Source: Lachnospiraceae bacterium UBA3866
Lineage (GTDB): Bacteria; Bacillota; Clostridia; Lachnospirales; Lachnospiraceae
Assembly: GCA_002392345.1 (NCBI GenBank)
Contig: DGGU01000039.1
Coordinates: forward strand, 1 to 11,782
Length of the DNA: 11,782 bases
Reading direction: 5' to 3'
Part shown: piece by piece, positions 1-5,989 of the stretch
Layout of the letters: each line of letters opens with the position of its first letter
Position numbering within the stretch: position 1 is the first letter of the stretch
The notes under the pieces: model-generated
Databases searched by the model: none
The model's input: the letters and a program-made list of their open reading frames with translations, nothing else
What the model was told of the DNA's origin: nothing
Translations under genes and position numbers: made by a program

Positions 1-1544
1 CTATTAATCCTACTCCTTATGGGGAAAGTAAAACTACAATGGCTATAGGTATTTATGATGCTTTTAAGAAGCTTGGCAAGAATGCGTTTCTTTGCTTAAG
101 GGAACCTTCTTTAGGACCTGTTTTTGGTATAAAAGGTGGCGCTACCGGTGGAGGATATTCTCAAGTAGTTCCTATGGAAGATATTAACTTGCATTTTACT
201 GGAGATATACACGCTATCACAACTTGTAATAATTTGTTATGTGCAGCTATCGATAATCATATATTTCAAGGAAATGAATTAAATATCGACATTAATAAAA
301 TTATCTGGCATAGGGCAGTAGATATGAACGATAGGGAACTTAGATTCATAACTGTTGGTGAAGGCGGAGAAAAAAATGGTGTTCCTCGCAATGATTCATT
401 TGACATAACTGTTGCATCAGAAATAATGGCTGTATTTTGCCTAGCGTCTGATATTGATGATTTGAGACATAGACTTGGAAATATCATTATTGCATATACT
501 AAAGATGATAAGCCGGTAACTGTAGATGACATAAAGGCAACTGGTGCCGCACTTGTACTACTTAAGGATGCATTTAAACCTAATCTTGTCCAGACTCTTG
601 AAGGAACTCCGGCTATAATACATGGTGGCCCTTTTGCAAATATAGCTCATGGATGTAACTCAGTAGTGGCAACTAAAACTGCACTTGCTTTATCAGATAT
701 AGTGGTTACAGAGGCAGGTTTCGGTGCTGACCTTGGGGCAGAGAAATTTCTTGATATAAAATGTAGAGTGGCGGGACTAAGGCCATCTGCAGTCGTTATA
801 GTTGCAACTATAAGGGCCTTAAAACATCATGGCTATCAATCACTTGAAAATAGTGGTATAGACGTATCAAAATATCGTCTTGACGAAAAGAAATTCAACT
901 TAAATATTGAAAATATAGATGCATTAAAAGCTGGCTTACCTAATCTTATGCAACATGTAGAGAATCTAACTAAAGTTTATAAACTGCCATGTGTAGTAGC
1001 GATAAATGCTTTTCCTACAGATACTAATCTTGAACTTGAAACTATAGAGGATGAGTGTAAGAAATTGAATGTAAGAGCAGTTTTATCAGAAGTATGGGCT
1101 AAAGGTTCAGATGGAGGCATCAATCTTGCAAAAGAAGTTTTAAAAGCAATAGAAGGATATAGCAAGGATGATTTTTCATTCGCCTATGATGTAAATGATA
1201 GTATAGAGAAGAAGATTAATGACATCGCGACGAAGATCTATCATGCTGATGGAGTAGAGTGGACTGAAAATGCAATAGAGCAAAGAGCACAACTTGAAAA
1301 ATTATCGCTTGATAAACTTCCAATATGTGTTGCTAAGACTCAATATTCATTCTCAGATAACCAGAAACTTCTTGGTGCTCCAAGAGGCTTTAAGATAACT
1401 GTTCGTAATCTCAAGATTTCTAATGGCGCTAAGTTTATAGTTGCATTAACTGGTAACATCATGACTATGCCAGGGCTTCCTAAAGTTCCAGCTGCTGAGA
1501 AAATTGATTTAGATGTGAAAGGCAATATAGTGGGTCTATTCTAA
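1..1544 (+). CDS. fhs: Formate--tetrahydrofolate ligase, 5' end cut by window edge
   Basis: This cytoplasmic enzyme condenses formate and tetrahydrofolate with ATP to give 10-formyl-THF, feeding purine synthesis, fMet and the methyl branch of one-carbon metabolism. The reading frame is open from the first base: INPTPYGESKTT is encoded before the ATG at 39, so that ATG is internal and the true start lies outside the window. About 513 residues are visible of roughly 555 usual in the family. Diagnostic segments are the ATP-binding loop PTPYGESKTT, LREPSLGPVFGIKGGA, GGGYSQVVPMEDINLHFTGD, NDSFDITVASEIMA, GGPFANIAHGCNS, TEAGFGADLGAEKF and, near the C terminus, TGNIMTMPGLPKVPAAEKID. The last is the folate-site region and shows the 3' end is intact. 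The P-loop has Ser where GEGKTT is usual. The stop codon directly abuts the next ATG, so the two are probably cotranscribed. The family call is very secure. Confidence 0.97.
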   Translation, partial: INPTPYGESKTTMAIGIYDAFKKLGKNAFLCLREPSLGPVFGIKGGATGGGYSQVVPMEDINLHFTGDIHAITTCNNLLCAAIDNHIFQGNELNIDINKIIWHRAVDMNDRELRFITVGEGGEKNGVPRNDSFDITVASEIMAVFCLASDIDDLRHRLGNIIIAYTKDDKPVTVDDIKATGAALVLLKDAFKPNLVQTLEGTPAIIHGGPFANIAHGCNSVVATKTALALSDIVVTEAGFGADLGAEKFLDIKCRVAGLRPSAVVIVATIRALKHHGYQSLENSGIDVSKYRLDEKKFNLNIENIDALKAGLPNLMQHVENLTKVYKLPCVVAINAFPTDTNLELETIEDECKKLNVRAVLSEVWAKGSDGGINLAKEVLKAIEGYSKDDFSFAYDVNDSIEKKINDIATKIYHADGVEWTENAIEQRAQLEKLSLDKLPICVAKTQYSFSDNQKLLGAPRGFKITVRNLKISNGAKFIVALTGNIMTMPGLPKVPAAEKIDLDVKGNIVGLF

Positions 1545-2408
1545 ATGCTTGGATACCTTATAACAAATAAATATTTTATATCTGATAGTTTCATTAAAGT
1601 TAAGAATGATATATTGGAATCTGCTAAAAACCATTATATTGACTTGATAGCATATGATAATGTGTCATTTTATAAGACTTTAAGTAGCAGTAATTTTATA
1701 AAGCCTGATTTTGTATTGTTTTGGGATAAGGACGTAAAACTCGCGAAGCTAATAGAAAATAAAGGTATTAGAGTATTTAATTCATCGGAAAGCATACGGA
1801 TTTGCGATGATAAGGCGCTTACTTATCTTAATCTCATAAATTTTGATATAAAGATGCCAAAGACTATAATATCACCACTTATATATTATCATGACCTATC
1901 TAATGATGATGAGTTTATAGAATACATATTAAGTGAATTTGAGTACCCGTTTATATTTAAAGAATGTGTTGGCTCATTTGGGCAGCAAGTATATCTAATT
2001 AATGAATTAGAAGATCTTAAATTACGAATTAAGAAATGTGATGTATGGCCATTTATCATACAAGAATATATTAAAGAAAGTTTTGGGCGAGATCTAAGGA
2101 TCTATATAGTTGGTGATAAGGTTATGGGCTCGATAAAGCGTGAAAACAAAACTGGAGATTTTAGAGCGAATATTGAACTGGGTGGAGTTGCAACACCATA
2201 TACTCCTGATGCAAGACAGGTTGAGATGGCACTCAATGCTAAAAAAGCTCTTGAATTAGATTTTTGTGGAGTTGATCTACTTTTTGGAAAAGATGATGAA
2301 CCATTACTCTGCGAGGTCAATTCCAATGCATATTTTGTAAGTTTTAATAAGACTTTAGGGCTTAATGTGGCAGATAGCATATTAGATTATATTTTAAATG
2401 TTCTATGA
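1545..2408 (+). CDS. ATP-grasp ligase, RimK/LysX-like
   Basis: This 287-residue protein looks like a carboxylate-amine ligase of the ATP-grasp superfamily, RimK/LysX branch. These enzymes activate a carboxylate as acyl-phosphate and join it to an amine, often adding Glu to a peptide, protein or cofactor. Visible landmarks are a Rossmann-like N-terminal region (about 1-100), FIFKE with the ATP-binding Lys near 139, the glycine loop GSFGQQVY (143-150), the adenine-contacting QEY (173-175), GRDLRIYIVGDKVMGSIKRE (181-200) with Arg residues for phosphate binding, and CEVNSNAYF (256-264) with the Glu and Asn metal ligands. The last motif differs from the EVNSSPG form common in RimK. The ATG follows the fhs TAA with no gap and without a good Shine-Dalgarno, implying translational coupling. 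The substrate cannot be read from the sequence; a folate glutamate ligase is a speculation from context. Confidence 0.85.
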   Translation: MLGYLITNKYFISDSFIKVKNDILESAKNHYIDLIAYDNVSFYKTLSSSNFIKPDFVLFWDKDVKLAKLIENKGIRVFNSSESIRICDDKALTYLNLINFDIKMPKTIISPLIYYHDLSNDDEFIEYILSEFEYPFIFKECVGSFGQQVYLINELEDLKLRIKKCDVWPFIIQEYIKESFGRDLRIYIVGDKVMGSIKRENKTGDFRANIELGGVATPYTPDARQVEMALNAKKALELDFCGVDLLFGKDDEPLLCEVNSNAYFVSFNKTLGLNVADSILDYILNVL

Positions 2409-2423
2409 TACACTCTATTGTAT

Positions 2424-2456
2424 TAAAGGTTATGACTTCATAACCTTTATATTTTT
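2424..2456 (+). terminator. Rho-independent terminator after the fhs/ATP-grasp pair
   Basis: A perfect 12-bp inverted repeat, TAAAGGTTATGA and TCATAACCTTTA (2424-2435 and 2438-2449), is separated by CT and followed by TATTTTT. It starts 16 bp after the ligase stop codon. In RNA the loop would open to about six bases. It lies only 4 bp before the -35 box of the next operon, so it insulates yerC from readthrough. Confidence 0.85.
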
Positions 2457-2460
2457 GCCC

Positions 2461-2489
2461 TTGACTTTATTGCGATAAAGTGATAAACT
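2461..2489 (+). promoter_or_regulatory. Strong promoter of the yerC/amino-acid ABC operon
   Basis: The -35 box TTGACT (2461-2466) and -10 box TAAACT (2484-2489) are separated by exactly 17 bp. The -10 is preceded by TGA, giving an extended -10. Transcription would begin near 2496 and give a leader of about 40 nt. The spacer and -10 are covered by an inverted repeat and by 8-bp tandem repeats, which suggests repression by a protein bound over the promoter. Confidence 0.75.
2464..2481. promoter_or_regulatory. Operator-like inverted repeat in the yerC promoter spacer
   Basis: ACTTTAT (2464-2470) and ATAAAGT (2475-2481) are perfect inverted arms around TGCG; counting the centre, 8 of 9 base pairs are symmetric. 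The dyad runs from the end of the -35 box to the TG of the extended -10, a classical repressor position. The encoded TrpR-like protein is the obvious candidate ligand, but the site does not contain the CTAG half-sites of the E. coli TrpR operator. Confidence 0.5.
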
Positions 2490-2505
2490 AATAAATTGAT
2501 AAAGC
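2474..2505. repeat. Four tandem 8-bp repeats over the yerC -10 region
   Basis: Four consecutive octamers with an ATAAA core lie in exact 8-bp register: GATAAAGT, GATAAACT, AATAAATT, GATAAAGC (starting at 2474, 2482, 2490 and 2498). The second contains the -10 box and the third the likely transcription start. The first also forms the right arm of the inverted repeat at 2464-2481. Eight bp is less than one helical turn, so successive units rotate around the helix. They may bind a regulator cooperatively, or may simply be AT-rich promoter sequence. Confidence 0.6.
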
Positions 2506-2536
2506 AAAAACTTATTTAGTTTATTCGAGGTGATTT

Positions 2537-2821
2537 ATGGAGAGTTTTCATAATGCTTACACAGATAAACTTGTCGACACTATAGCTAAGCTTAAAACAA
2601 AAAAAGAAGTATATAATTTTCTTGAAGACCTATGCACTATTAAAGAAATACTTGATATGAGTAAAAGGCTTGAAGCGGCAAAGTTATTGTCTAAGGGTGA
2701 AAGTTATAATGAAATCATTTCAAAAATAGGTTTAAGTTCCGCAACTTTAAGTAGGGTCAATAAGGCTCTTAATTATGGAACTGGCGGATATAAAGAAGTT
2801 ATTAAAAAAACGGAGGCGTAA
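2537..2821 (+). CDS. yerC: TrpR-like transcriptional regulator, YerC/YecD family
   Basis: This small DNA-binding protein of 94 residues is all-helical in the TrpR fold. The central part LEDLCTIKEILDMSKRLEAAKLLSKGESYNEI matches the conserved core of YerC/YecD TrpR-related proteins. A helix-turn-helix follows at about 57-79 (YNEIISKIGLSSATLSRVNKAL), ending in the YGTGGY motif typical of the family. The start is set by GAGGTGAT ending a few bases before the ATG. It is the first gene of an operon with an amino-acid ABC importer (1 nt separates its stop from the lipoprotein start). By analogy to TrpR it may repress this operon in response to an amino acid. Neither ligand nor targets of YerC proteins can be read from the sequence. 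Family assignment is firm, ligand unknown. Confidence 0.92.
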   Translation: MESFHNAYTDKLVDTIAKLKTKKEVYNFLEDLCTIKEILDMSKRLEAAKLLSKGESYNEIISKIGLSSATLSRVNKALNYGTGGYKEVIKKTEA

Positions 2822-2822
2822 T

Positions 2823-3662
2823 ATGAAAAAGTATCGTTTAGTATCACTAATTTTAGTAGTTTTATCAATTTTTGCATTCACAGCTTGCAAGAGCGAAGTT
2901 AAAACTGAAAGTGTAGAGACTGTGGAAAACGAGACTTCTACTAAGAAATTTGTCGTTGGGTTTGATGCAGAATATCCACCATATGGATATATGGCTGAGG
3001 ATGGTTCATACACTGGTTTTGATCTTGATTTAGCAAAAGAATTCTGCAATAGAGCAGGATATGAGTTTGTTGCACAACCTATAGATTGGGATTCTAAGGA
3101 TCTTGAACTTAATTCTGGAAACATAGATTGTATATGGAATGGTTTTACCATCACAGGCAGAGAAGATGATTATACCTGGACCTTCCCTTATGTAGATAAT
3201 TCTATAGTTCTTATAGTTAATAATGATTCTGATATCTATACTAAGGCTGATTTAGCTGGCAAGGTTGTTATGGCTCAGGCTGGTTCAACTGGACTTGCTG
3301 CACTTACAGAAGATGATGCTAATAAAGAGTTTGCAAGCACTTTCGCTTCGCTTGAGCAATGTGCAGATTATAATTCAGCATTTATGAACCTTGAATCAGG
3401 TGTTATAGATTGTATATCTGTTGATATAGGAGTAGCAAAATATCAACTTAATAACTCTGGTGGCAAGTTTAGACAACTTGATGATATAGTTTCTAAAGAG
3501 CAATATGCTATTGGCTTCAAAAAGGGTAACACTGAACTTAGAAATGAAGTTGAGAAAGTACTTTCTAGTATGTGGAAAGATGGAACATTTAGTAAAATTG
3601 CCAACAAATATGTTGATTTTGCCTTGCCTTCTATGATATGTATAGGGGATTATGTAGAATAA
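2823..3662 (+). CDS. Amino-acid ABC transporter substrate-binding lipoprotein
   Basis: This is a family 3 extracellular solute-binding protein that captures a polar amino acid and delivers it to the permease encoded next. I choose the ATG at 2823 because GGAGG (2812-2816) sits 6 nt upstream and the protein then begins with a clean lipoprotein signal, MKKYRLVSLILVVLSIFAFTAC. Lipidation is predicted at Cys22. The longer frame from 2775 would overlap yerC and add a charged extension before the signal. After an acidic, Thr-rich linker (23-41) come DAEYPPYGY (48-56) and GFDLDLA (65-71). WNGFTITGR (105-113) follows, where the Arg normally binds the ligand carboxylate, then AQAGSTG and a late Asp in ISVDIGVAKYQL. 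At 279 residues it is full length. The SBP features indicate an alpha-amino acid; which one is not decidable. Confidence 0.93.
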   Translation: MKKYRLVSLILVVLSIFAFTACKSEVKTESVETVENETSTKKFVVGFDAEYPPYGYMAEDGSYTGFDLDLAKEFCNRAGYEFVAQPIDWDSKDLELNSGNIDCIWNGFTITGREDDYTWTFPYVDNSIVLIVNNDSDIYTKADLAGKVVMAQAGSTGLAALTEDDANKEFASTFASLEQCADYNSAFMNLESGVIDCISVDIGVAKYQLNNSGGKFRQLDDIVSKEQYAIGFKKGNTELRNEVEKVLSSMWKDGTFSKIANKYVDFALPSMICIGDYVE

Positions 3663-3665
3663 CTA

Positions 3666-4310
3666 ATGATAGAATTTATTCCTAAAATTTTAAGCGGAGC
3701 GAAAGCCACTCTACTTATCTTTTTCATGACACTCATATTCTCGTTGCCACTTGGTCTTCCTATATGTTTTATGAGAATGTCTAAGAATAGATTTGTAAAA
3801 GGTATAGCAACAGTAATTATATCTATACTTCGTGGAACTCCGCTCATGCTACAACTTATAGTATGGTTCTTTGGACCATATTATATCTTTGGCATAAGAT
3901 TAAATAGCGATTGGAGAATTTTATCAATCATAATTGGTTTTTCGATTAATTATGCAGCATACTTTGCAGAGATTTATAGAGCTGGCATAGAGAGTATACC
4001 AATTGGACAATATGAAGCTGCTACAGTGCTTGGTTATACAAAAACAAAGAGATTTTTTAAGATTATATTTCCACAAATGGTGAAAAGAGTTTTGCCGCCA
4101 GTTACCAATGAGGTTATCACACTTATTAAAGATACTTCACTTGCGTTTGTTGTAGCCTATGCTGAGATGTTCACTATGGCAAAACAAGTTGCTGCGGCAG
4201 AGACTACTATAGTTCCATTATTTGTTGCAGGACTTTTCTACTATATATTTAATTATCTGGTTGCATTTATTCTTGAGAAGATAGAGAAGAGTTTTAACTA
4301 TTACTCATAA
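3666..4310 (+). CDS. Amino-acid ABC transporter permease, HisM/GlnP type
   Basis: This membrane subunit of the polar amino-acid uptake system has 214 residues and about five transmembrane helices. The first begins in AKATLLIFFMTLIFSLPLGL, as in HisM/GlnP proteins. RGTPLMLQL (56-64) is typical of this permease family. The EAA loop that docks onto the ATPase is at about 117-137 (EAATVLGYTKTKRFFKIIFPQ). There are 3 nt between the lipoprotein stop and this ATG and no strong Shine-Dalgarno, so translation is probably coupled. Only one permease gene is present, so the pore is expected to be a homodimer. Confidence 0.95.
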   Translation: MIEFIPKILSGAKATLLIFFMTLIFSLPLGLPICFMRMSKNRFVKGIATVIISILRGTPLMLQLIVWFFGPYYIFGIRLNSDWRILSIIIGFSINYAAYFAEIYRAGIESIPIGQYEAATVLGYTKTKRFFKIIFPQMVKRVLPPVTNEVITLIKDTSLAFVVAYAEMFTMAKQVAAAETTIVPLFVAGLFYYIFNYLVAFILEKIEKSFNYYS

Positions 4311-4311
4311 C

Positions 4312-5100
4312 ATGAATATATTTGAAATTAAAAATTGCAAAAAAAGTTTTGATGGCATTAAAGTTATTGATGATATAAGTTTTAATGTGAAAGAAGGAGA
4401 AGTGCTTGCCATTATTGGTTCAAGCGGTAGTGGCAAGACTACCTTACTTCGTATATGTACGTTTTTGCAGTACATGGATGATGGTGAGATGTCTTATCTT
4501 GGGGAGAAGATAGTAACTTCTGATAATGGAGCTTCTAGATACATTGGACAAAATGAATTATCGATTGATGCACTGAATAATAATAAGGAACTAATAAAGA
4601 TTAAAAGTAATTTTGGATTAGTTTTTCAGAATTTCAACTTATTCCCACATTGGACAGTTCTAAGAAACGTTATGGATGCACCTATATCAGTAGAGAAGAG
4701 AGATAAAGATGAAGTTGAAGCAAGTGCTATGAAGTATCTTAAAAAGATGGGGCTTGAAACTAAAGCGATGAGATACCCATGTGAATTGTCTGGTGGACAG
4801 CAGCAAAGAGTTGCTATCGCTCGTGCACTTTGTCTTGAACCTAAGATTATATATTTTGATGAACCGACATCAGCGCTTGATCCAGAACTTACAGGTGAGA
4901 TTTTAAAAGTAATTAAAGATCTAGCTAATGAAAATAAAACTATGGTTATAGTAACTCATGAGATGAATTTTGCTAGAGATGTAGCAGATAGAGCGATATT
5001 TGTTGATAATGGAGTTATTGTAGAAGAAGGAGATGCACACGAACTTATAACGAATCCTAAGATGGAACGTACTAAGAAATTTTTACAAAAATATAACTAA
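4312..5100 (+). CDS. Amino-acid ABC transporter ATP-binding protein, HisP/GlnQ type
   Basis: This cytoplasmic ATPase subunit powers the importer encoded by the two genes before it. All nucleotide-binding motifs are intact in 262 residues: Walker A GSSGSGKTT (36-44), Q-loop Gln106 in VFQNFNLFPHWT, signature LSGGQQQR (159-166), Walker B IIYFDEPTSALDP (179-191) and switch His216 in VTHEMNFARDVADR. Between Walker A and the Q-loop there is a hydrophilic stretch of about 30 residues (68-97) that is longer than in GlnQ but close to HisP spacing. The ATG is 1 nt past the permease stop. Its TAA stop runs into the A-tract of the bidirectional terminator, so it is the last gene of the operon. Confidence 0.96.
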   Translation: MNIFEIKNCKKSFDGIKVIDDISFNVKEGEVLAIIGSSGSGKTTLLRICTFLQYMDDGEMSYLGEKIVTSDNGASRYIGQNELSIDALNNNKELIKIKSNFGLVFQNFNLFPHWTVLRNVMDAPISVEKRDKDEVEASAMKYLKKMGLETKAMRYPCELSGGQQQRVAIARALCLEPKIIYFDEPTSALDPELTGEILKVIKDLANENKTMVIVTHEMNFARDVADRAIFVDNGVIVEEGDAHELITNPKMERTKKFLQKYN

Positions 5101-5133
5101 AAAAAAGAACTGCTTTGAAGCAGCTCTCTTTTT
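5099..5133. terminator. Bidirectional terminator between the ABC operon and csp
   Basis: CTGCTT (5110-5115) and AAGCAG (5118-5123) form a perfect stem around TG, extended by AGA/TCT after one mismatch. On the plus strand it is followed by CTCTTTTT. On the minus strand it is followed by eight T, supplied by the A-run at 5099-5106. It fills the 35-bp gap between two convergent genes, so it can stop both transcripts. Confidence 0.85.
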
Positions 5134-5135
5134 GA

Positions 5136-5333
5136 TTAGCAAACAGTTACGTTTGTAGCTTGAGGGCCTTTATCGCCATTAGTTACTTCGAACTCTACAG
5201 CTTGTCCTTCCTCAAGATTTTTATAGCCCTCCATGTTTATTCCTGAATAATGTACGAATACATCCTTACCAGTTTCATCATTGATAAAGCCATAACCTTT
5301 TTGTTTGTTGAACCACTTAACAGTACCTTTCAT
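5136..5333 (-). CDS. csp: Cold-shock domain protein
   Basis: This 65-residue single-domain RNA/ssDNA chaperone of the CspA/CspB family keeps mRNA unstructured at low temperature and often during normal growth. The N terminus MKGTVKWFNKQKGYGFI carries RNP1 (KGYGFI), followed by RNP2 (VFVHYSGI) and the C-terminal GPQATNV motif. The full family length is present. The start is supported by GGAGG four bases upstream of the ATG on the minus strand. It is monocistronic, with its own promoter and the shared terminator. The predicted leader is only about 27 nt, so the long cold-sensing 5' leader of E. coli cspA is absent. Confidence 0.97.
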   Translation of the reverse strand: MKGTVKWFNKQKGYGFINDETGKDVFVHYSGINMEGYKNLEEGQAVEFEVTNGDKGPQATNVTVC

Positions 5334-5364
5334 AGTTCCTCCATATAATTCAAAGAATTATGTA

Positions 5365-5370
5365 TATAAT
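5365..5370 (+). promoter_or_regulatory. Possible -10 box for the Gx-family gene
   Basis: A perfect TATAAT lies 19 bp before the ATG at 5390, giving a predicted start near 5377 and a leader of only about 12 nt. I see no good -35 box 16-18 bp upstream. It overlaps the -10 region of the opposing csp promoter, so the two may compete. Confidence 0.35.
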
Positions 5371-5396
5371 TTATCATATATTGTAGATAATGTCAA
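5368..5396 (-). promoter_or_regulatory. Strong promoter of csp
   Basis: Reading the minus strand, a consensus -35 TTGACA (5391-5396) is followed after 17 bp by TAAATT (5368-5373), preceded by TGA as an extended -10. The predicted start is near 5361. The -35 box overlaps the ATG and second codon of the divergent plus-strand gene at 5390, so the two genes share control DNA. Confidence 0.75.
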
Positions 5397-5911
5397 TTGA
5401 AAACTATAAAACAAATAATACAAGGTTATATGCATTATCAATTATAGCCCTTAGCCTATCTCTTATCCTTGGATATGTCGAAGCTATGATCCCAATTAAT
5501 GTCGGGATTATAGGCATTAAACTTGGCCTGTCAAATATAGTGACACTAATCTCACTTAAAATCTTAACTGTGAGAAGGACGCTCATTATCAACATCCTAA
5601 GGCTAATTATACTTGGCATATTATTTTCAAATCTAGTTAGATTCATTATATCGCTTTCAGGGTTTGCTTTAAGTTTTATTGCAATGGCCTTTGCAACGAA
5701 GCAGCTAAATTTTAGTATCATTACTACAAGTATCGTTGGAGGAGTTATGCATAATATAGGTCAGGTTATAGCGGTTTCATTTATAACAAAGAATATAAGT
5801 GTTATTAATATAATATATCTATATATTGTTATAGGCATAATTTCTGGACTAATTATTGGCATTATAAGCAATACTTGTTATAAGTCAATATCTAAAGTAA
5901 TAATTGAATAA
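5390..5911 (+). CDS. Gx transporter / heptaprenyl diphosphate synthase component I family membrane protein
   Basis: This 173-residue integral membrane protein is mostly hydrophobic with about five transmembrane segments. It matches the PF07456-type family, named both Gx transporter and heptaprenyl diphosphate synthase component I. The typical pattern is seen: YVEAMIPINVGIIGIKLGLSNIVTLISL (29-56) and GGVMHNIGQVIAVSFI (117-132), the latter being the conserved GGxxHNIGQ signature. By analogy with similar small membrane proteins it may be a vitamin- or precursor-uptake component, but the function is not established. The usual partners of this family (NusG domain II protein, FMN-binding or ApbE proteins) are not next to it here. 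No Shine-Dalgarno precedes the ATG, and the next in-frame ATG (residue 33) would remove the first helix, so 5390 is the best start. Confidence 0.82.
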   Translation: MSIENYKTNNTRLYALSIIALSLSLILGYVEAMIPINVGIIGIKLGLSNIVTLISLKILTVRRTLIINILRLIILGILFSNLVRFIISLSGFALSFIAMAFATKQLNFSIITTSIVGGVMHNIGQVIAVSFITKNISVINIIYLYIVIGIISGLIIGIISNTCYKSISKVIIE

Positions 5912-5989
5912 AATTAAGCAATGTGTTAAAATTAAATGTTGTATAAAAATACTATTTAGAGATATATTAATTATTAGGAGAGTATTTAT

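Noticed and set aside
39..41. ATG at 39 as the start of fhs
   Set aside because: The codons before it encode the conserved P-loop INPTPYGESKTT in frame, so the ATG is internal and the gene is cut by the window edge.
2775..2822. Longer start for the amino-acid binding protein, overlapping yerC
   Set aside because: It would put a charged 16-residue extension before the lipoprotein signal; the ATG at 2823 has GGAGG at correct spacing.
2747..3154. Long minus-strand open frame opposite yerC and the binding protein
   Set aside because: It is antisense to two well-recognised genes, has no family resemblance, and is Ser/Pro/Leu-rich as expected of an antisense shadow.
4513..4602. Inserted domain in the HisP/GlnQ-type ATPase
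   Set aside because: The stretch between Walker A and the Q-loop is long relative to GlnQ but close to HisP, so it looks like normal family variation.
5912..5989. Possible T-box or riboswitch before the PF04392 binding protein
   Set aside because: The gap is too short and too AT-rich, with no conserved T-box sequence or stable stem. Candidate promoter hexamers (TTGTAT with TATATT, or TATAAA) are poor matches, so none was listed.
2461..5989. A shared YerC regulon covering both ABC operons
   Set aside because: The octamer array of the yerC promoter is not repeated before 5990; a single GATAAA at the csp promoter is not enough in such AT-rich DNA.
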